From: Agapanthus africanus
Lineage: Eukaryota; Streptophyta; Magnoliopsida; Asparagales; Amaryllidaceae
DNA: 64,000 nucleotides
Reading direction: 5' to 3'
Assembly: GCA_030015575.1 (NCBI GenBank)
Contig: CM057337.1
Coordinates: 292,912,044-292,976,043, forward strand
A program made the translations under genes and the position numbers. Within the stretch, counting starts at the first letter, position 1. Each line of letters opens with the position of its first letter. The notes under the pieces were generated by a model, which saw only the letters and a list, made by a program, of their open reading frames with translations, was not told the origin of the DNA and made no database searches. Positions 48,854-59,600 of the stretch are shown here, piece after piece.

Positions 48854-49049
48854 CCTTGACTTTGGCCAAAATATCATAAGTCACATGTCAAGTTCTACCC
48901 ATCATTATCCAGGTTAATTTGGATCCATTCGCACCTACCCTTGACTTTGGCCAAAATGGCAGTACGACTGTCCCAAACCAATGCATCTATCTATGCTACA
49001 CATGAACACCCAATAGCTACCAATCACTATGCCTTGACTTTGGCCAACA
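48854..49049 (-). repeat. Triple TTGAC motif array in the D leader
   Basis: CTTGACTTTGGCCAAAA at 48854 and 48940 and CTTGACTTTGGCCAACA at 49032. The core is homogeneous within D but differs from those of A, B and F. Copy 1 has CTTATGA/TCATAAG arms, copy 3 CTATG/CATAG. Confidence 0.82.
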
Positions 49050-49264
49050 TACATAGCTTGAATACTATTGACTATTCATGTGAAACGACGGAGGGCTACG
49101 AATGGTTTTGGTGAAACCGTGAACATAGTGAACTTGATATAGTCGATGGAACGAGATAGCTTTTAAAAGAAGTGGCTCAAGCTCCGCATTTAAAAGTTGG
49201 TTTTGAAAAGAACAGAGTGGTTTTTCGAAAGTGTTCCAAGGACTTTTGCTTAGTTTATTATCTT

Positions 49265-49318
49265 GCATTAGTTCTTTTAATGCGTGATATTCTTGCATTA
49301 GTTCTTTTAATGCGTCCC
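49265..49318 (-). other. ATGGGA-box hairpin (SL-II), duplicated, D
   Basis: Minus strand: ATGGGAC (49318 downward), then GCATTAAAAGAACTAATGC twice (49313-49295, 49283-49265), period 30 bp. Confidence 0.75.
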
Positions 49319-49390
49319 ATCATTTAATCCTACCATTGCAGAAAACAACCAAAATATGATGTATGCTTATGCCATTCGCTTTCGCCACTG

Positions 49391-49439
49391 GGCCCCGTCA
49401 TTACCCGTTAGGTTACTTAACTAACGACAGAGCGGGGGC
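49391..49439 (-). other. CGTTAG hairpin (SL-III), D
   Basis: CGTTAG/CTAACG inner helix (49406-49426) inside GCCCCG/CGGGGGC-type outer arms. Confidence 0.65.
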
Positions 49440-49468
49440 TGGGCTAGCGCGGCTGTAAAACATAAGCA

Positions 49469-51683
49469 TGTTAGTTATATGTATGCCCTAGAGGCCATTA
49501 CTGTACATATGATGTATATTGTAGTGGATGCTAGAACGTATATAGGGAGGAATTTCTTGCTCGACATGATAGTATGCTTTCTGGTTGAACTTTACCTTAA
49601 CGTGTATACTGATTGTCTCTCTGTTACATGTTGGTAAAGCCCTTAGGATGTGTACTTGACTACCTGGACTATGATGCGGATCATACTAGTGGGGACATGG
49701 TAGTCCATAAGTACATCCTTCAAAGTCCCTAGTCATGGGTGTATCGAGACGGGGCATCGATATACCAGAGTAGACTAGCGTATACCTTCTCGACCCATAC
49801 AGATGGGCGATGGATGATCCCATATCCATTGGTGTTTGACATCAGAGATGATATACGGGTGCTCAGTAGAGACTGGGTACACTAGACGGACTCGCCGAAA
49901 ACTCCCAGATGGTATTATACCTTACGTCAGATGGCAGTTCTCTGGTGACACTGGTACAGAGTAGTCTGTTGACCCGAGATCGTCATAGAGTCTTGTGTGG
50001 TTCCCACTGTGCTTTGATTTCCATCTTACCACATCCAAGAGGGCGTGCAAAACGGTGGTTTTTGGGTACAGTCCCGAGTCACATGGAGGCAATGAGCGAT
50101 AGGAGGGGATCCGTCTCTCCCGGTATAGGGAGTTGATGTTGCGCTGTGTTCGATTGGCTATAACAGGAAATCCCTGGCCAGGGTTGCTGAGATTTACTCG
50201 TAAGTGTTACCAGTAGTTTCTCGAATTGTTATAGACCTCATATCGACACGACTTATCGAGCTATTGGGGTCTGACGTTTACCACCCCTAGGCGAGATATG
50301 CGACATATCAGACGATCAGACCGGACTGTACGGTAGTGTTACTGGTTGGATTCACTGGAGTGTGAGCGGGCTTGCTCGTCGATCTTCAGATCGCTCAATA
50401 CCCGGGTGGCCGTTACGTTTAGCAGACCGCTTGCGGCTTGTGGGTGTTTGATATGATCATCACCTGCTGCCGGCGTATTGACGAGTCTTTAGAGTCCTAC
50501 ACAGAGGTTTCCTGGCTCAAGCGAAACGAGATAGGACCGCATATGAGATATGTGCGGGACCGAGAATGATGCGTGTATGTGATACCGTATTTCATTCTCG
50601 CGATGTGACATTGATCGGTTATATGCGATATAGCCGGGTTATCGGATCAAGTGTTGATTCGATAAGTTGTTACTGATGATACCAGTCGGTTATGTGCGAC
50701 ATGACCGGATCATTGAATCAAGTGTTGATTTAGTGATTTAATGCATAATTATATATTTGATATATTACTTTGCATTAACTAGTATCGGTTCACTTTGAAT
50801 GGATTTTCTCACTCGGGCGTGCGCATTGCATATGCGATATGATTTTGTGCACTTGTTTGTATCATGTTTGATGATGCAAGCATGCTAGGGTTTTGTGTAA
50901 TGAGTTAAACCTAGGTTAAGTAAATGATTAGGGTTTTCTTTTATTAATTCATTTATCTTTTCATTTGGATATAAAAGATAAATGAGAAGAAGAAAACAAA
51001 AGGGTTTCTTTCATGAAGCTAAGTGAAGCTTCATGAAGCTTTGACCAATCTAACCCTTTTGTCTTCATCTATCAAACCCTAACCATTCATTTAACTATGG
51101 TCAACTCTCTACACATTACCATAGTTAAATTATGATAAGAAATGATTATTCATTTTCTATTCCATTATTCTTATCATAATTCTTTATCATCTTCTTCTTC
51201 TTCTTCACTTGAAGAAACCTTTCTTCATCAATGGTGGATTGATGAAAAAAGTGAGAAATCCAATTCTAAAGTCTACCCACTTCCTATTTCTTCATCCTCT
51301 ACCTCTTGCCAAGTAGTAGGGTGTGTTTTCTTCACAAGTTTCTTGACTTGGTGAAGTCGGAGCTTGATTTAGCGATGCCTCGACGTAGATCATCTTCGGC
51401 ATGGACATCGACGACCTAGCTCGCCTATTCTCCGACGAAGCAGACGCAAGAGCCCGGATTCTTTATGGACAGCGGAGAGGATTTCATCACGGAGCCGTGG
51501 AGGTGGAGGACCGGATCTACAAAGGTTGTATTTCCGTACTCTTAGTTAAGTGTTAACTAGTTTGCTTTTCGCCTAGACATCTAGCCAACGATCCGTATTC
51601 TAGGGTTTCTCGGCACCGTAATTTTTGAAATTGGCATGGTTGATGCCTTGTGAGACCTCATTAGGATGCCTAGGAACCCTACA
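49469..51683 (+). mobile_element. Element S: solo LTR of the E/F family inside D
   Basis: About 2215 bp from TGTTAGTTATATG to CCTACA, flanked by AAGCA (49464-49468, 51684-51688). Without it, and counting AAGCA once, D reads through exactly as C does in reverse (CATAAGCAACGCC). It is the trace of an element that lost its interior by LTR-LTR recombination. No internal sequence remains. Confidence 0.93.
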
Positions 51684-51768
51684 AAGCAACGCCTAAATAA
51701 TATCATATATAGATATATTGCAATGATAGCCATTTCAGATCACAGATGAATACATTGGATATACTAGG

Positions 51769-51805
51769 AATCCGCAATTCGTACGAGCCTGTAACGAAAA
51801 GCAGA
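51769..51805 (-). other. GGC-loop hairpin (SL-I), D
   Basis: Minus strand AATCTGC pairs with GCGGATT (one G-U) around an inner TTCGT/ACGAA helix; the loop contains ACAGGCTC. Confidence 0.72.
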
Positions 51806-52418
51806 TTACACGGTCGCGGTGAATAGCCAATACCCCACCCAAGACCCCTACAGGTGCGGCAAACTACCATCCAAGTACCCGAAGCGAAGCAACCTCCATC
51901 AACTCCGTGAGTAGGCCACTCGGCACTTCGGCATACCCGGTAGTTTGTGCACCCCCTCCATGGGTCTATCCTAGGAGCAAAAACAGTAAAAAGAAATTAT
52001 ACAATGACGGCTACAACCCCGACCCGGTTGTGCGGCCATACAAATAATTATTACATCAATTTACAAATTTACATGAATTGAAAGAAAAGAAAACTCTCGT
52101 CTCACAACCCCCGGCTATTCACCCGCGACAATCCAATGAATTCATATACACATTCCAATAACATTACAGATCACAGATTTGTATAACCCCCACTAATCGA
52201 CATATAGCGATTAGCAGACGTTCAATACAAATATCACATTACAGAAAAACCCGTCAGCTAAAGTCTTTTAGAAGTTCGATCAAAAATACGGATTTTCAGG
52301 ACCCCAAAAATAAAATTTTCGTTCTGGAAAATCTGGGATGAAAATATATATACCAAAATTCCCAAAATAACCCCATAAGCACACTGTAGCAAAGAACAAC
52401 CAGAGAGGAGCCAGGACG

Positions 52419-52464
52419 GCCGCGGAACCGCGGTAACAGCAAGCTATTGCCGCGTTTCCACGGC
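52419..52464 (-). other. GC-rich leader hairpin, D
   Basis: GCCGCGGAACCGCGGTAA and TTGCCGCGTTTCCACGGC pair with about four mismatches across a 10-base spacer. Confidence 0.75.
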
Positions 52465-52658
52465 GTAATGAAGAGATCAGGTGATCATTTTTCTACAGTA
52501 TATTTAAAAAAAACCCGAGTCGATTTTTGATGCATGATTTATCATTTTTACAGAACACAAAAAATCGACAACAAGTTTGAAAACGGGGTTCATTTCGGGA
52601 CTTTTTCTTTGATCGATCTTCTAGCTACTTTGCTAACATGTTAGATAGAGTTTATCTA

Positions 52659-52671
52659 GGCTCTGATACCA
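52659..52671 (-). other. Primer binding site for initiator tRNA-Met, D
   Basis: The minus strand reads TGGTATCAGAGCC, one base inside the 5' LTR. Confidence 0.92.
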
Positions 52672-52672
52672 C

Positions 52673-54835
52673 TGTAAGTCCATGCTACCTCTCCCGGTAC
52701 TTTCGGGCAAGCGGAATTTGATAAAAAACGATTTTCTTAGAGGTGGTAACATGGACTTAAAACCCGGATCTTTGTTAAACATCTAACTAACAACCTAACT
52801 ACGAGTTGCTAACTACTCGGTTAGGGGGTTATACCTTTCTTTTTCTCGAACTCCTACGTCTTCAAGCTTCGATGGTCGTCCGAATCGGCTTCTCCCCGTC
52901 GTCTCCTTGCGCCGAAGATAGATCCACCTGAAAGCATCAACCTTTGGCTCCTTCTTCGAACTATGAAGAAACTAGTTCACTCGGTTTGCTAAACCTTGTG
53001 AACTAGAGTGAGTAGAGAAGAGTTTGTATGGGATTTTATCTATGGTTCTTGGTTCTCAACTCATGAGACAAGTGAACCATAGAGTCAAGAGAGGGAGAGC
53101 AAGAGGAGGAGATGAGAGCTCAAGAACAAGAGAGAGAATGAGCATGAAAGAATAAGAGAAGACTTTTCTCATTTGGCTCTCATAATCCAAAACAATTATA
53201 ACACCTCATATCAATCAAGTATTATGTGATGGTTTAAGCAACCATAGCCATATCATTTCATGCACTCATTTTGCACAAAAGAGAAAGCAAGTAAAAGTCT
53301 TTGCCATGAAATGATAGCTATAGTTATCATGATGGTCAACTAGTCAAGCCTAGTCAACTGGTCAACAAAGTCAACAAGTCAAAAAAAGTCAACAAGTCAA
53401 CAAAGTCAATCCCTCAAAAACCATGTCACCATAATACTTAATTAATATAATTGTTAATCACATATCATATTCTCATTAACGTTGAGCAAAAAGTCAATAG
53501 TCAACTGTCAACGGTCAACAACCCTAATGAGAATCCTCTGCCTCTGTTTCTCCGTCAACTGTGCATACACACCCGCATCCGCGTTCCGAGGAACACGAAT
53601 GCATGCTGGATAAAACCAATCCCAAAAGGGACACTAGGATCTGGCTTAAACCAAAGCCCGCTAGTGTGAACTGTCCGGACACTGTACGTGCACAAGTGCA
53701 CGGATGTGACCGAACCCTATCGCAAAACCATGCGACCTGTCGCAAAACAATGCGACCTCTACTCTTTTGCCTAAAGGCGAATAGCTTTCTGTGTGGGACT
53801 CTAAAGACTCGACACTACGCTGGCAGTGGGTTTAACCACAGACCACAAGCGGCACTAACTGTGCGTAACGGTCCCCAGGTAGATGCCGACAAGAAGACTG
53901 ACGAGGCGAAACCCATATGAACTCCTACTGAGCCTGAATGTGAAATTCTCCTTACAGTCCGGTCTGTTTGTCTGATACATCGCATGGCGGGCCTAGGGGA
54001 CGGTAAACGTCAGTCCCCCAATAGCGGTACAAGTCGTGTCGGAGTGAAGGCCAAAACACCCTGAGATAACACTGGAAGCCTACCAGTATATCTCGTTTGC
54101 CCTGGCCAGGGACTACTCGTGTAATGGCTCTTTTAGATACAGCGCGATGTCAACCCCCAATACCGGGAGAGACGAATCCTGTCTAACCGTCACTGCCTCC
54201 ATGTGCTTCGGGACTGCACCCAACAACCACCTGTTTTCACGACACCTTTGAGCCGTGGTAGGGTTGTAATTAAAGTACAGTGGGAACACACTCGAGGCGA
54301 AGTGACAGTGTGAAGTCAGCGGACTAAGCTGTACTCATGTCACCTGGGAACTGATAACTGACGATAGGCATAATACCAACTAGTCAGTTCCCGACGAGTC
54401 CTGTCCAGTGTACTCGTAACCCAACGAGCACCCGCATACTATCTTAAGTACGACGTACCGACGGCTGTGGGACTGACCGTCTCCTACACTGGGATGAGAA
54501 GCGCATGCGCTAGTCTACTCCGGAGTATCGATGCCCTGTCCCGATAGTCCTGCGACCAGAGACCTGCATAAGGATATGCTTATAGATTACCCAGCCCCAC
54601 TAGTGTGACTGCCATCACAACGCTGGTAATCAAGCAAAGATCCTAAGGGCTCCGTTAATGTGTATAGGCGATATAATAAAATAAACACATGTACACATTG
54701 AAGTAGAAACAAATCAAGTAGCATACTACTATTTTGAGCAAGATTGTATATACAAGGTGAATATCCCAAGCTTCCATTAAGTAATATACAAACTAGTATG
54801 ATACAGTAATGGCCTCTAGGGCATATACACTAACA
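52673..54835 (-). repeat. 5' LTR of D
   Basis: 2163 bp. Compared with the 3' LTR it has a short deletion in the GAGCATGAAAGAAT repeat (near 53145) and an expanded GTCAA array at 53335-53410 (nine cores). Back to back with the resumed C LTR it forms a large inverted repeat. Confidence 0.93.
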
Positions 54836-54840
54836 TATAC

Positions 54841-56830
54841 AATCTTGCTCAAAATAGTAGTATGCTACTTGGTTTGTTTCTACTTCAATGTGTACATGTG
54901 TTTATTTTAGTATATCACCTATACACATTAGTGGAGCCCTTAGGATCTTTGCTTGATTATCTGCGTTGTGATGGCAGTCACACTAGTGGGGGCTGGGTAA
55001 TCTTTAAGCACATATTTATGCAGGTCCCTAGTCGCAGGACTATCGAGACAGAGCATCGATACTCCGGAGTAGACTAGCGCATGCGCTTCTCATCCCAGTG
55101 TGGGAGACGGTCTGTCCCACAGCCGTCAGTACGTCGTACTTGAGATAGTATGCGGGTGCTCGTTAGGTTACGAGTACACTGGACAGGACTCGTCGGGAAC
55201 TGACTAGTTGGTTTTATACCTATCGTCAGTTATCAGTTCCCAGGTGACATGAGTACAGCTTAGTCCGCTGACTTGACACTGGCACTTCGCCTCGAGTGTG
55301 TTCCCACTGTATTTTGATTACTACCCTACCACGGCTCAAAGGAGTCGTGCAAACAGGTAGTAGTTGGGTGCAGTCCCGAAGCACTTGGAGGCAGTGATGG
55401 TTAGACAGGATTCGTGTCTCCCGGTATTGGGGGTTGACATCGCGCTGTGTCCAGGAGAGCCATTACACAAGTAGTCCCTGGCCAGGGCAAGCGAGATATA
55501 CTTGTAGGCTTCCAGTGTTATCTCAGGGTGTTTTGGGCTTCACTCCGACACGACTTGTACCGCTATTAGGGGACTGACGTTTACCGCCGCCTAGGCCCGC
55601 CATGCGATGTATCAGACAAACAGACCGGACTGTACGGAGACTGTCACATTCAGACTCAGTAGGAGTTCAGATGGGGTTCACCTCGTCAGTCTTCTTATCG
55701 GCATCTACCTGGGGACCGTTACGCACAGCTAGTGCCGCTTGCGGTCTGTGGTTAAACCCACTGCCAGCGTAGTGTCGAGTCTTTAGAGTCCCACATAGAG
55801 GGCTATTCGCCTCTGGGCAAAACAGAGTAGAGGTCGCATGGTTTTGCGACAGGGTTCGTTCTCATCCGCGCACTTGTGCACGTTTGGAGTCCGTACGGAT
55901 ATCACTAGCGGGCTCTGGTTTGAGCCAGATACTAGTATATGTTTTGGGGTTAGTTTTATCTCATAGTATTCATGTTTCTCGGAACGAGAATGCGGGTGTG
56001 TATGCACAGTTGGTTGAGACGGAGGAAGAGGATTTTCATTAGGGTTTCGGAATGGGTGCGTATGCACAGTTGACAGTCGTCTTTTTCCAAACCCTAATGA
56101 ATTTATGATATATCAATTAATAATATTAATTAAATGAAATTGTGTCATGGTTGGGTTTGTTGACTTGTTGACCAAGGTTGACTTGTTGACCATGGTTGAA
56201 ACTTTGACTATCATCATTACATATCAAAGATGCTCTTTGATTCTAGCAAAACCATTTAATGTGTGTAATGATAATTGTCATTTCAAACCATCCATCAACT
56301 ATTTCATTTTGATTATTATTATTATTTAGATAATTCATTTGATATTATGTTATGGTTGTAAAAAAGCATTTCATTCTATCATAACACTTCTCTCTCATCT
56401 CTTCTTCTTCATCCTCCTCTAGTTCAAGGAGACTCACTCTCATGTGTTGAGAAACCCCCTCCTTGAGATAAAAACACCCCAAAACCACTCTCTACTCTCT
56501 CTAGGGTTGGAGGTCTAGCAAGCCAAAGACCTTAGTTCTCTCAAAGTTCGAGAAAGGAGCCCGAAGGTTGAACTCTCAGGTGGATCAAACTTTGACGGAA
56601 GAAGGCGACGAGGAAAGCACCATCCAAGCTCTACAAAGGTTTCAAGAAGAAGGAGTTCAAGTTAGGTATAACCTCTTTTCCGAGTAGCTAACTCTCTTTA
56701 GCTTAGTAGCTAGTTTAGTTTAGAAAAGATCCAACTTTTGTTAGTCCATGTTGCCTAATGCGCTAAAAATTTGTTTTTTATACCGTTTCCGCCTACCCGT
56801 TTGAACCGGGGTTGGCAACGTGGACTTACA
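54841..56830 (+). repeat. 3' LTR of C, remaining part
   Basis: Continues the LTR broken at 42225 (AATCTTGCTCAAAATAG) and ends GTGGACTTACA before the TCGTC duplication. Nearly identical to 34356-36345. Confidence 0.92.
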
Positions 56831-57015
56831 TCGTCATCACCCGTTAGGTTACTTAACTAATGACAAAGCGGGGACTGGACTAGCACGGGTGTAAAACATA
56901 TACAACATCTAATAGTATATATACCAATATACAGTAATCGCTCCAGGCGTGATAATATGCAATATTACAGAAAAGTAATATGCATAACAGAACAATACAG
57001 ATAATCTGGGATCCC

Positions 57016-57045
57016 CGGGTTTCACAGAGCCGCTACTGAAACCCG
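57016..57045 (-). other. GGC-loop hairpin (SL-I), B
   Basis: CGGGTTTCA/TGAAACCCG, perfect 9-bp stem, loop GTAGCGGCTCTG on the minus strand; differs from A by one loop base. Confidence 0.75.
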
Positions 57046-57816
57046 ACGTTCCCATGGTCGTGTGGATAGCCTGTGCAATGAAACCTAGACCCCTACGAGT
57101 GCGGCAAGTTATCCGTCAAAACCTGAAGCGAGGCAGCCCCTACAGCAAAGTGAATGGACCACCCTGCACTTTACGGAATCCGGTAACTTGAGCACCCCTC
57201 CTTGGGTCAACCTGTACCCCCTACGAGTGCGACGTATAGTCTGCCAATTCTAGAGTGAGGACCCTCTACCTCTCAAAGTCATGAGACGCGGGCCCATTGC
57301 CCTCTAGAACTCGGCTATCCGTGCACCACACCGCAGGGTAATCCTAGTATAGAAAATAAAATATATACAACGGGTGACATGGACCTCAGCCCGGTCATGC
57401 CTCAGAAGAATATTATACAAACAGGCAGTGACGGCAGTCCACATGTTGGACGCTCGCCCCGCAATATAAAATGTACAAATAAATTCAAACTGCACTACTA
57501 TTGCACACTGCTATCCACCATGACAAAACAACAACATCACAGCACAACACTGAACATCAACACGAATGTCACGTTCGCAAATCCGTCTAAAAGGACTATA
57601 GCAATTAGACGCAATTTACCGCTTGAATAACATTCATGGTCGGAGATATAATGTAAGTACTGTAAACTAACACGTTTAAAATTTCGATCGACAAAACTTT
57701 CCGAAGTGGGCCCCATAAACATCTGCTGTACAGTAACTAAATATGGGCCCAAAAGAAATATTCCAGAAACCACAATTTACCATGAAGAACACACTGTAGA
57801 AATTTGGCTCACTGTT

Positions 57817-57884
57817 CCCACAAACTCGCGGCGGATCTGCGGCCAAACCCTGGTTTGGGCGCAGATCCGCGGCCGTACTGTGGG
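57817..57884 (-). other. GC-rich leader hairpin, B
   Basis: GCGGATCTGCGGCCAAACC (57831-57849) pairs with GGTTTGGGCGCAGATCCGC (57852-57870) with one mismatch. Outer CCCACA/TGTGGG (57817-57822, 57879-57884) also pair. Arms differ from E at several positions, with matching changes. Confidence 0.82.
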
Positions 57885-58069
57885 ATCACGTCACCAAATT
57901 TCACCAGTTTTCTTATAAAAGCTTGGACGAATTTCTGTGATGCTCAAAATAATTTTTAGACCAGATTTAAAATCGACAGAAACTTCGTACAGAAAATTGT
58001 AGTTTCATGAAATTCCGTTCGATCGATATTTTAAACGCGTTAGCACAAGTTAGTAAATCTTAATGGCGT

Positions 58070-58082
58070 GGCTCTGATACCA
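58070..58082 (-). other. Primer binding site for initiator tRNA-Met, B
   Basis: The minus strand reads TGGTATCAGAGCC directly against the LTR end, without the usual one-base spacer. Confidence 0.9.
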
Positions 58083-59600
58083 TGTAATTCTGCGGTAGCG
58101 CCCCGGCCGTCTTTCAGACGCCAAATACAGAACAAAAACTTTTTAACTGGCGCTATCCTATACTATAACCCGGATCTGCCATTATCGGTAAACTAACAAA
58201 CTACAAAGTGGGTAGAAATGTTATACCGAACGATCCGAGTCCTTCGGTCTTTAACCATTATCCCACGCTTTGTTGCGGCTGCTCCGATCTCCTCGATCTC
58301 TAGTCTTCTCGTCCAGGTGGCACCACGTCAACGGATCTTTAAACGGGCTCCCGCCTCTGAACCGAGGTAACTCGATTATCAAGTTTGCTAAAAGAGATGA
58401 CCAAGATTGATGCAGAGAATGAGTAGAACACTTTATCTCATTACATCCAAAGCTATGGATGAACGGTTAATGAAGTTGCCTTTTGGATAGGGTGAAATGA
58501 GAAATCTAGCTATCTAATTTCCATGAATCCATAACTATCACAATCTTTTTTCCAAGTAACCATCTCATTTGCCGTGAGGGGGCCGACCACTTTCAAGAGG
58601 GAGGAGGTGAGTGTAGGAGGAAAAATGGTGAGCATAAAATTAAATGAGAATGAATGAGTCATTTTCCACCTTGCATTAACATTAATGAAAACAATGAATC
58701 ATCTAACCTAGTCATCATCCAATTAATGCAACAAATGAATCAAGAACACCTGACTAACCTAGTCACCACGTCTAGAATCTTCTAGAACCTTCCACACTCA
58801 TGACTCGCCCTCAAGAAAAGATAAATCCGTATTAAACCGAATGTTTAATACGGCCGATATAAAACTGGCAACTTCCAAAAGCGATCCCGAAACGAATTTC
58901 AGGATAACCCCGTAACAGTATAAACATACCCGCATTTGTATTACGACCGAATACAAATACAACAGAGACAAAGATATTATATCTACACAGTATAATACTC
59001 GGATCCGGCTTAAACTAAAGCCCACCAGTATTATCTTCCCGAAATATGACACATGCGTAAATGCACGTGCATTTTCTGAACCCTGCCATAAAAACCAAAC
59101 GGCCTCTACAACGTTTCGCCCGAACTTGGGAAACAGTCTGTGGGGGGCTCTAATGCCTCATCAACACACTGGCAGTGGGTATAACTACTAGCACGTCAGA
59201 GGTACTAGCTGTACGTAACGGTTGCCTATGTATTGATCGGAAGGGAAGCTGACGAGCGAACTCATCCAGAAACCATACTGAGCCTGACAGTGACAATATC
59301 CGTGCAGTCCGGTCCGTTCGTCTAAGAGTATCGCATATCGAGTCTAGGATGGTGGATAAAGTCAGACCCCTAATAACGCGATAATTCGTGTCGGTATAGA
59401 ACCCATCACTTCCTAAGAAACCACAGATCTAAATCAGTAATTCTCCACTACCCCGGCCGAGGATTTCTAGTGATGGCCATCCGTGCACTGTGCGACATCA
59501 ACCCCCAATACCGGGAGAGACGAATCCCCGACGATCAGCTCACTGCCTCCATGTGGCTCAGGACTGTACCCAACTAAAACCTGTTTGCACGACTCCATTG
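58083..59600 (-). repeat. 5' LTR of B, primer-proximal part
   Basis: Matches 28215-29750 of the 3' LTR closely. Broken by E within GACTCCATTG; the rest should follow E outside the window. Confidence 0.88.

Larger units (their letters stand above)
48350..49468 (-). other. D leader, gag-proximal part
   Basis: Contains the triple motif array (48854-49049), doubled SL-II (49265-49313) and SL-III (49391-49439). No gene. S is inserted after 49468. Confidence 0.75.
51684..52658 (-). other. D leader, primer-proximal part
   Basis: Holds SL-I (51769-51805) and the GC-rich hairpin (52419-52464). No gene. Similar in content to 36360-37330 of C. Confidence 0.75.
42226..54835 (-). mobile_element. Element D: most complete Ty1/copia element, inserted in the 3' LTR of C
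   Basis: TATAC on both sides (42221-42225, 54836-54840). 3' LTR 42226-44384, polypurine tract, gag-pol 48349-44399, leader with solo LTR S inside, primer site 52671-52659, 5' LTR 52673-54835. LTRs are 2159 and 2163 bp with a few small indels. Gag-pol is a single 1317-codon frame interrupted only by three stops. It lies in opposite orientation to C, of the same family. Confidence 0.94.
34267..56830 (+). mobile_element. Element C: Ty1/copia (Angela/BARE-like) element split by D
   Basis: Flanked by TCGTC (34262-34266, 56831-56835). 5' LTR 34267-36345, primer site, leader, gag-pol remnants 38174-42121, polypurine tract, 3' LTR begun at 42136, interrupted by D and resumed at 54841 to 56830. The two halves of the 3' LTR add up to the length of the 5' LTR. 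Gag-pol carries three stops and about three frameshifts. Confidence 0.92.
56836..58069 (-). other. B leader, primer-proximal part
   Basis: Continues B beyond the C insertion: second half of SL-III (56842-56862), SL-I (57016-57045), a tandem GC-rich duplication (about 57085-57345) as in A, and the GC-rich hairpin (57817-57884). No gene. Confidence 0.75.

Noticed and set aside
51180..51215. CTT-rich microsatellite in S
   Set aside because: Ordinary short simple repeat inside an LTR, with no further structure.
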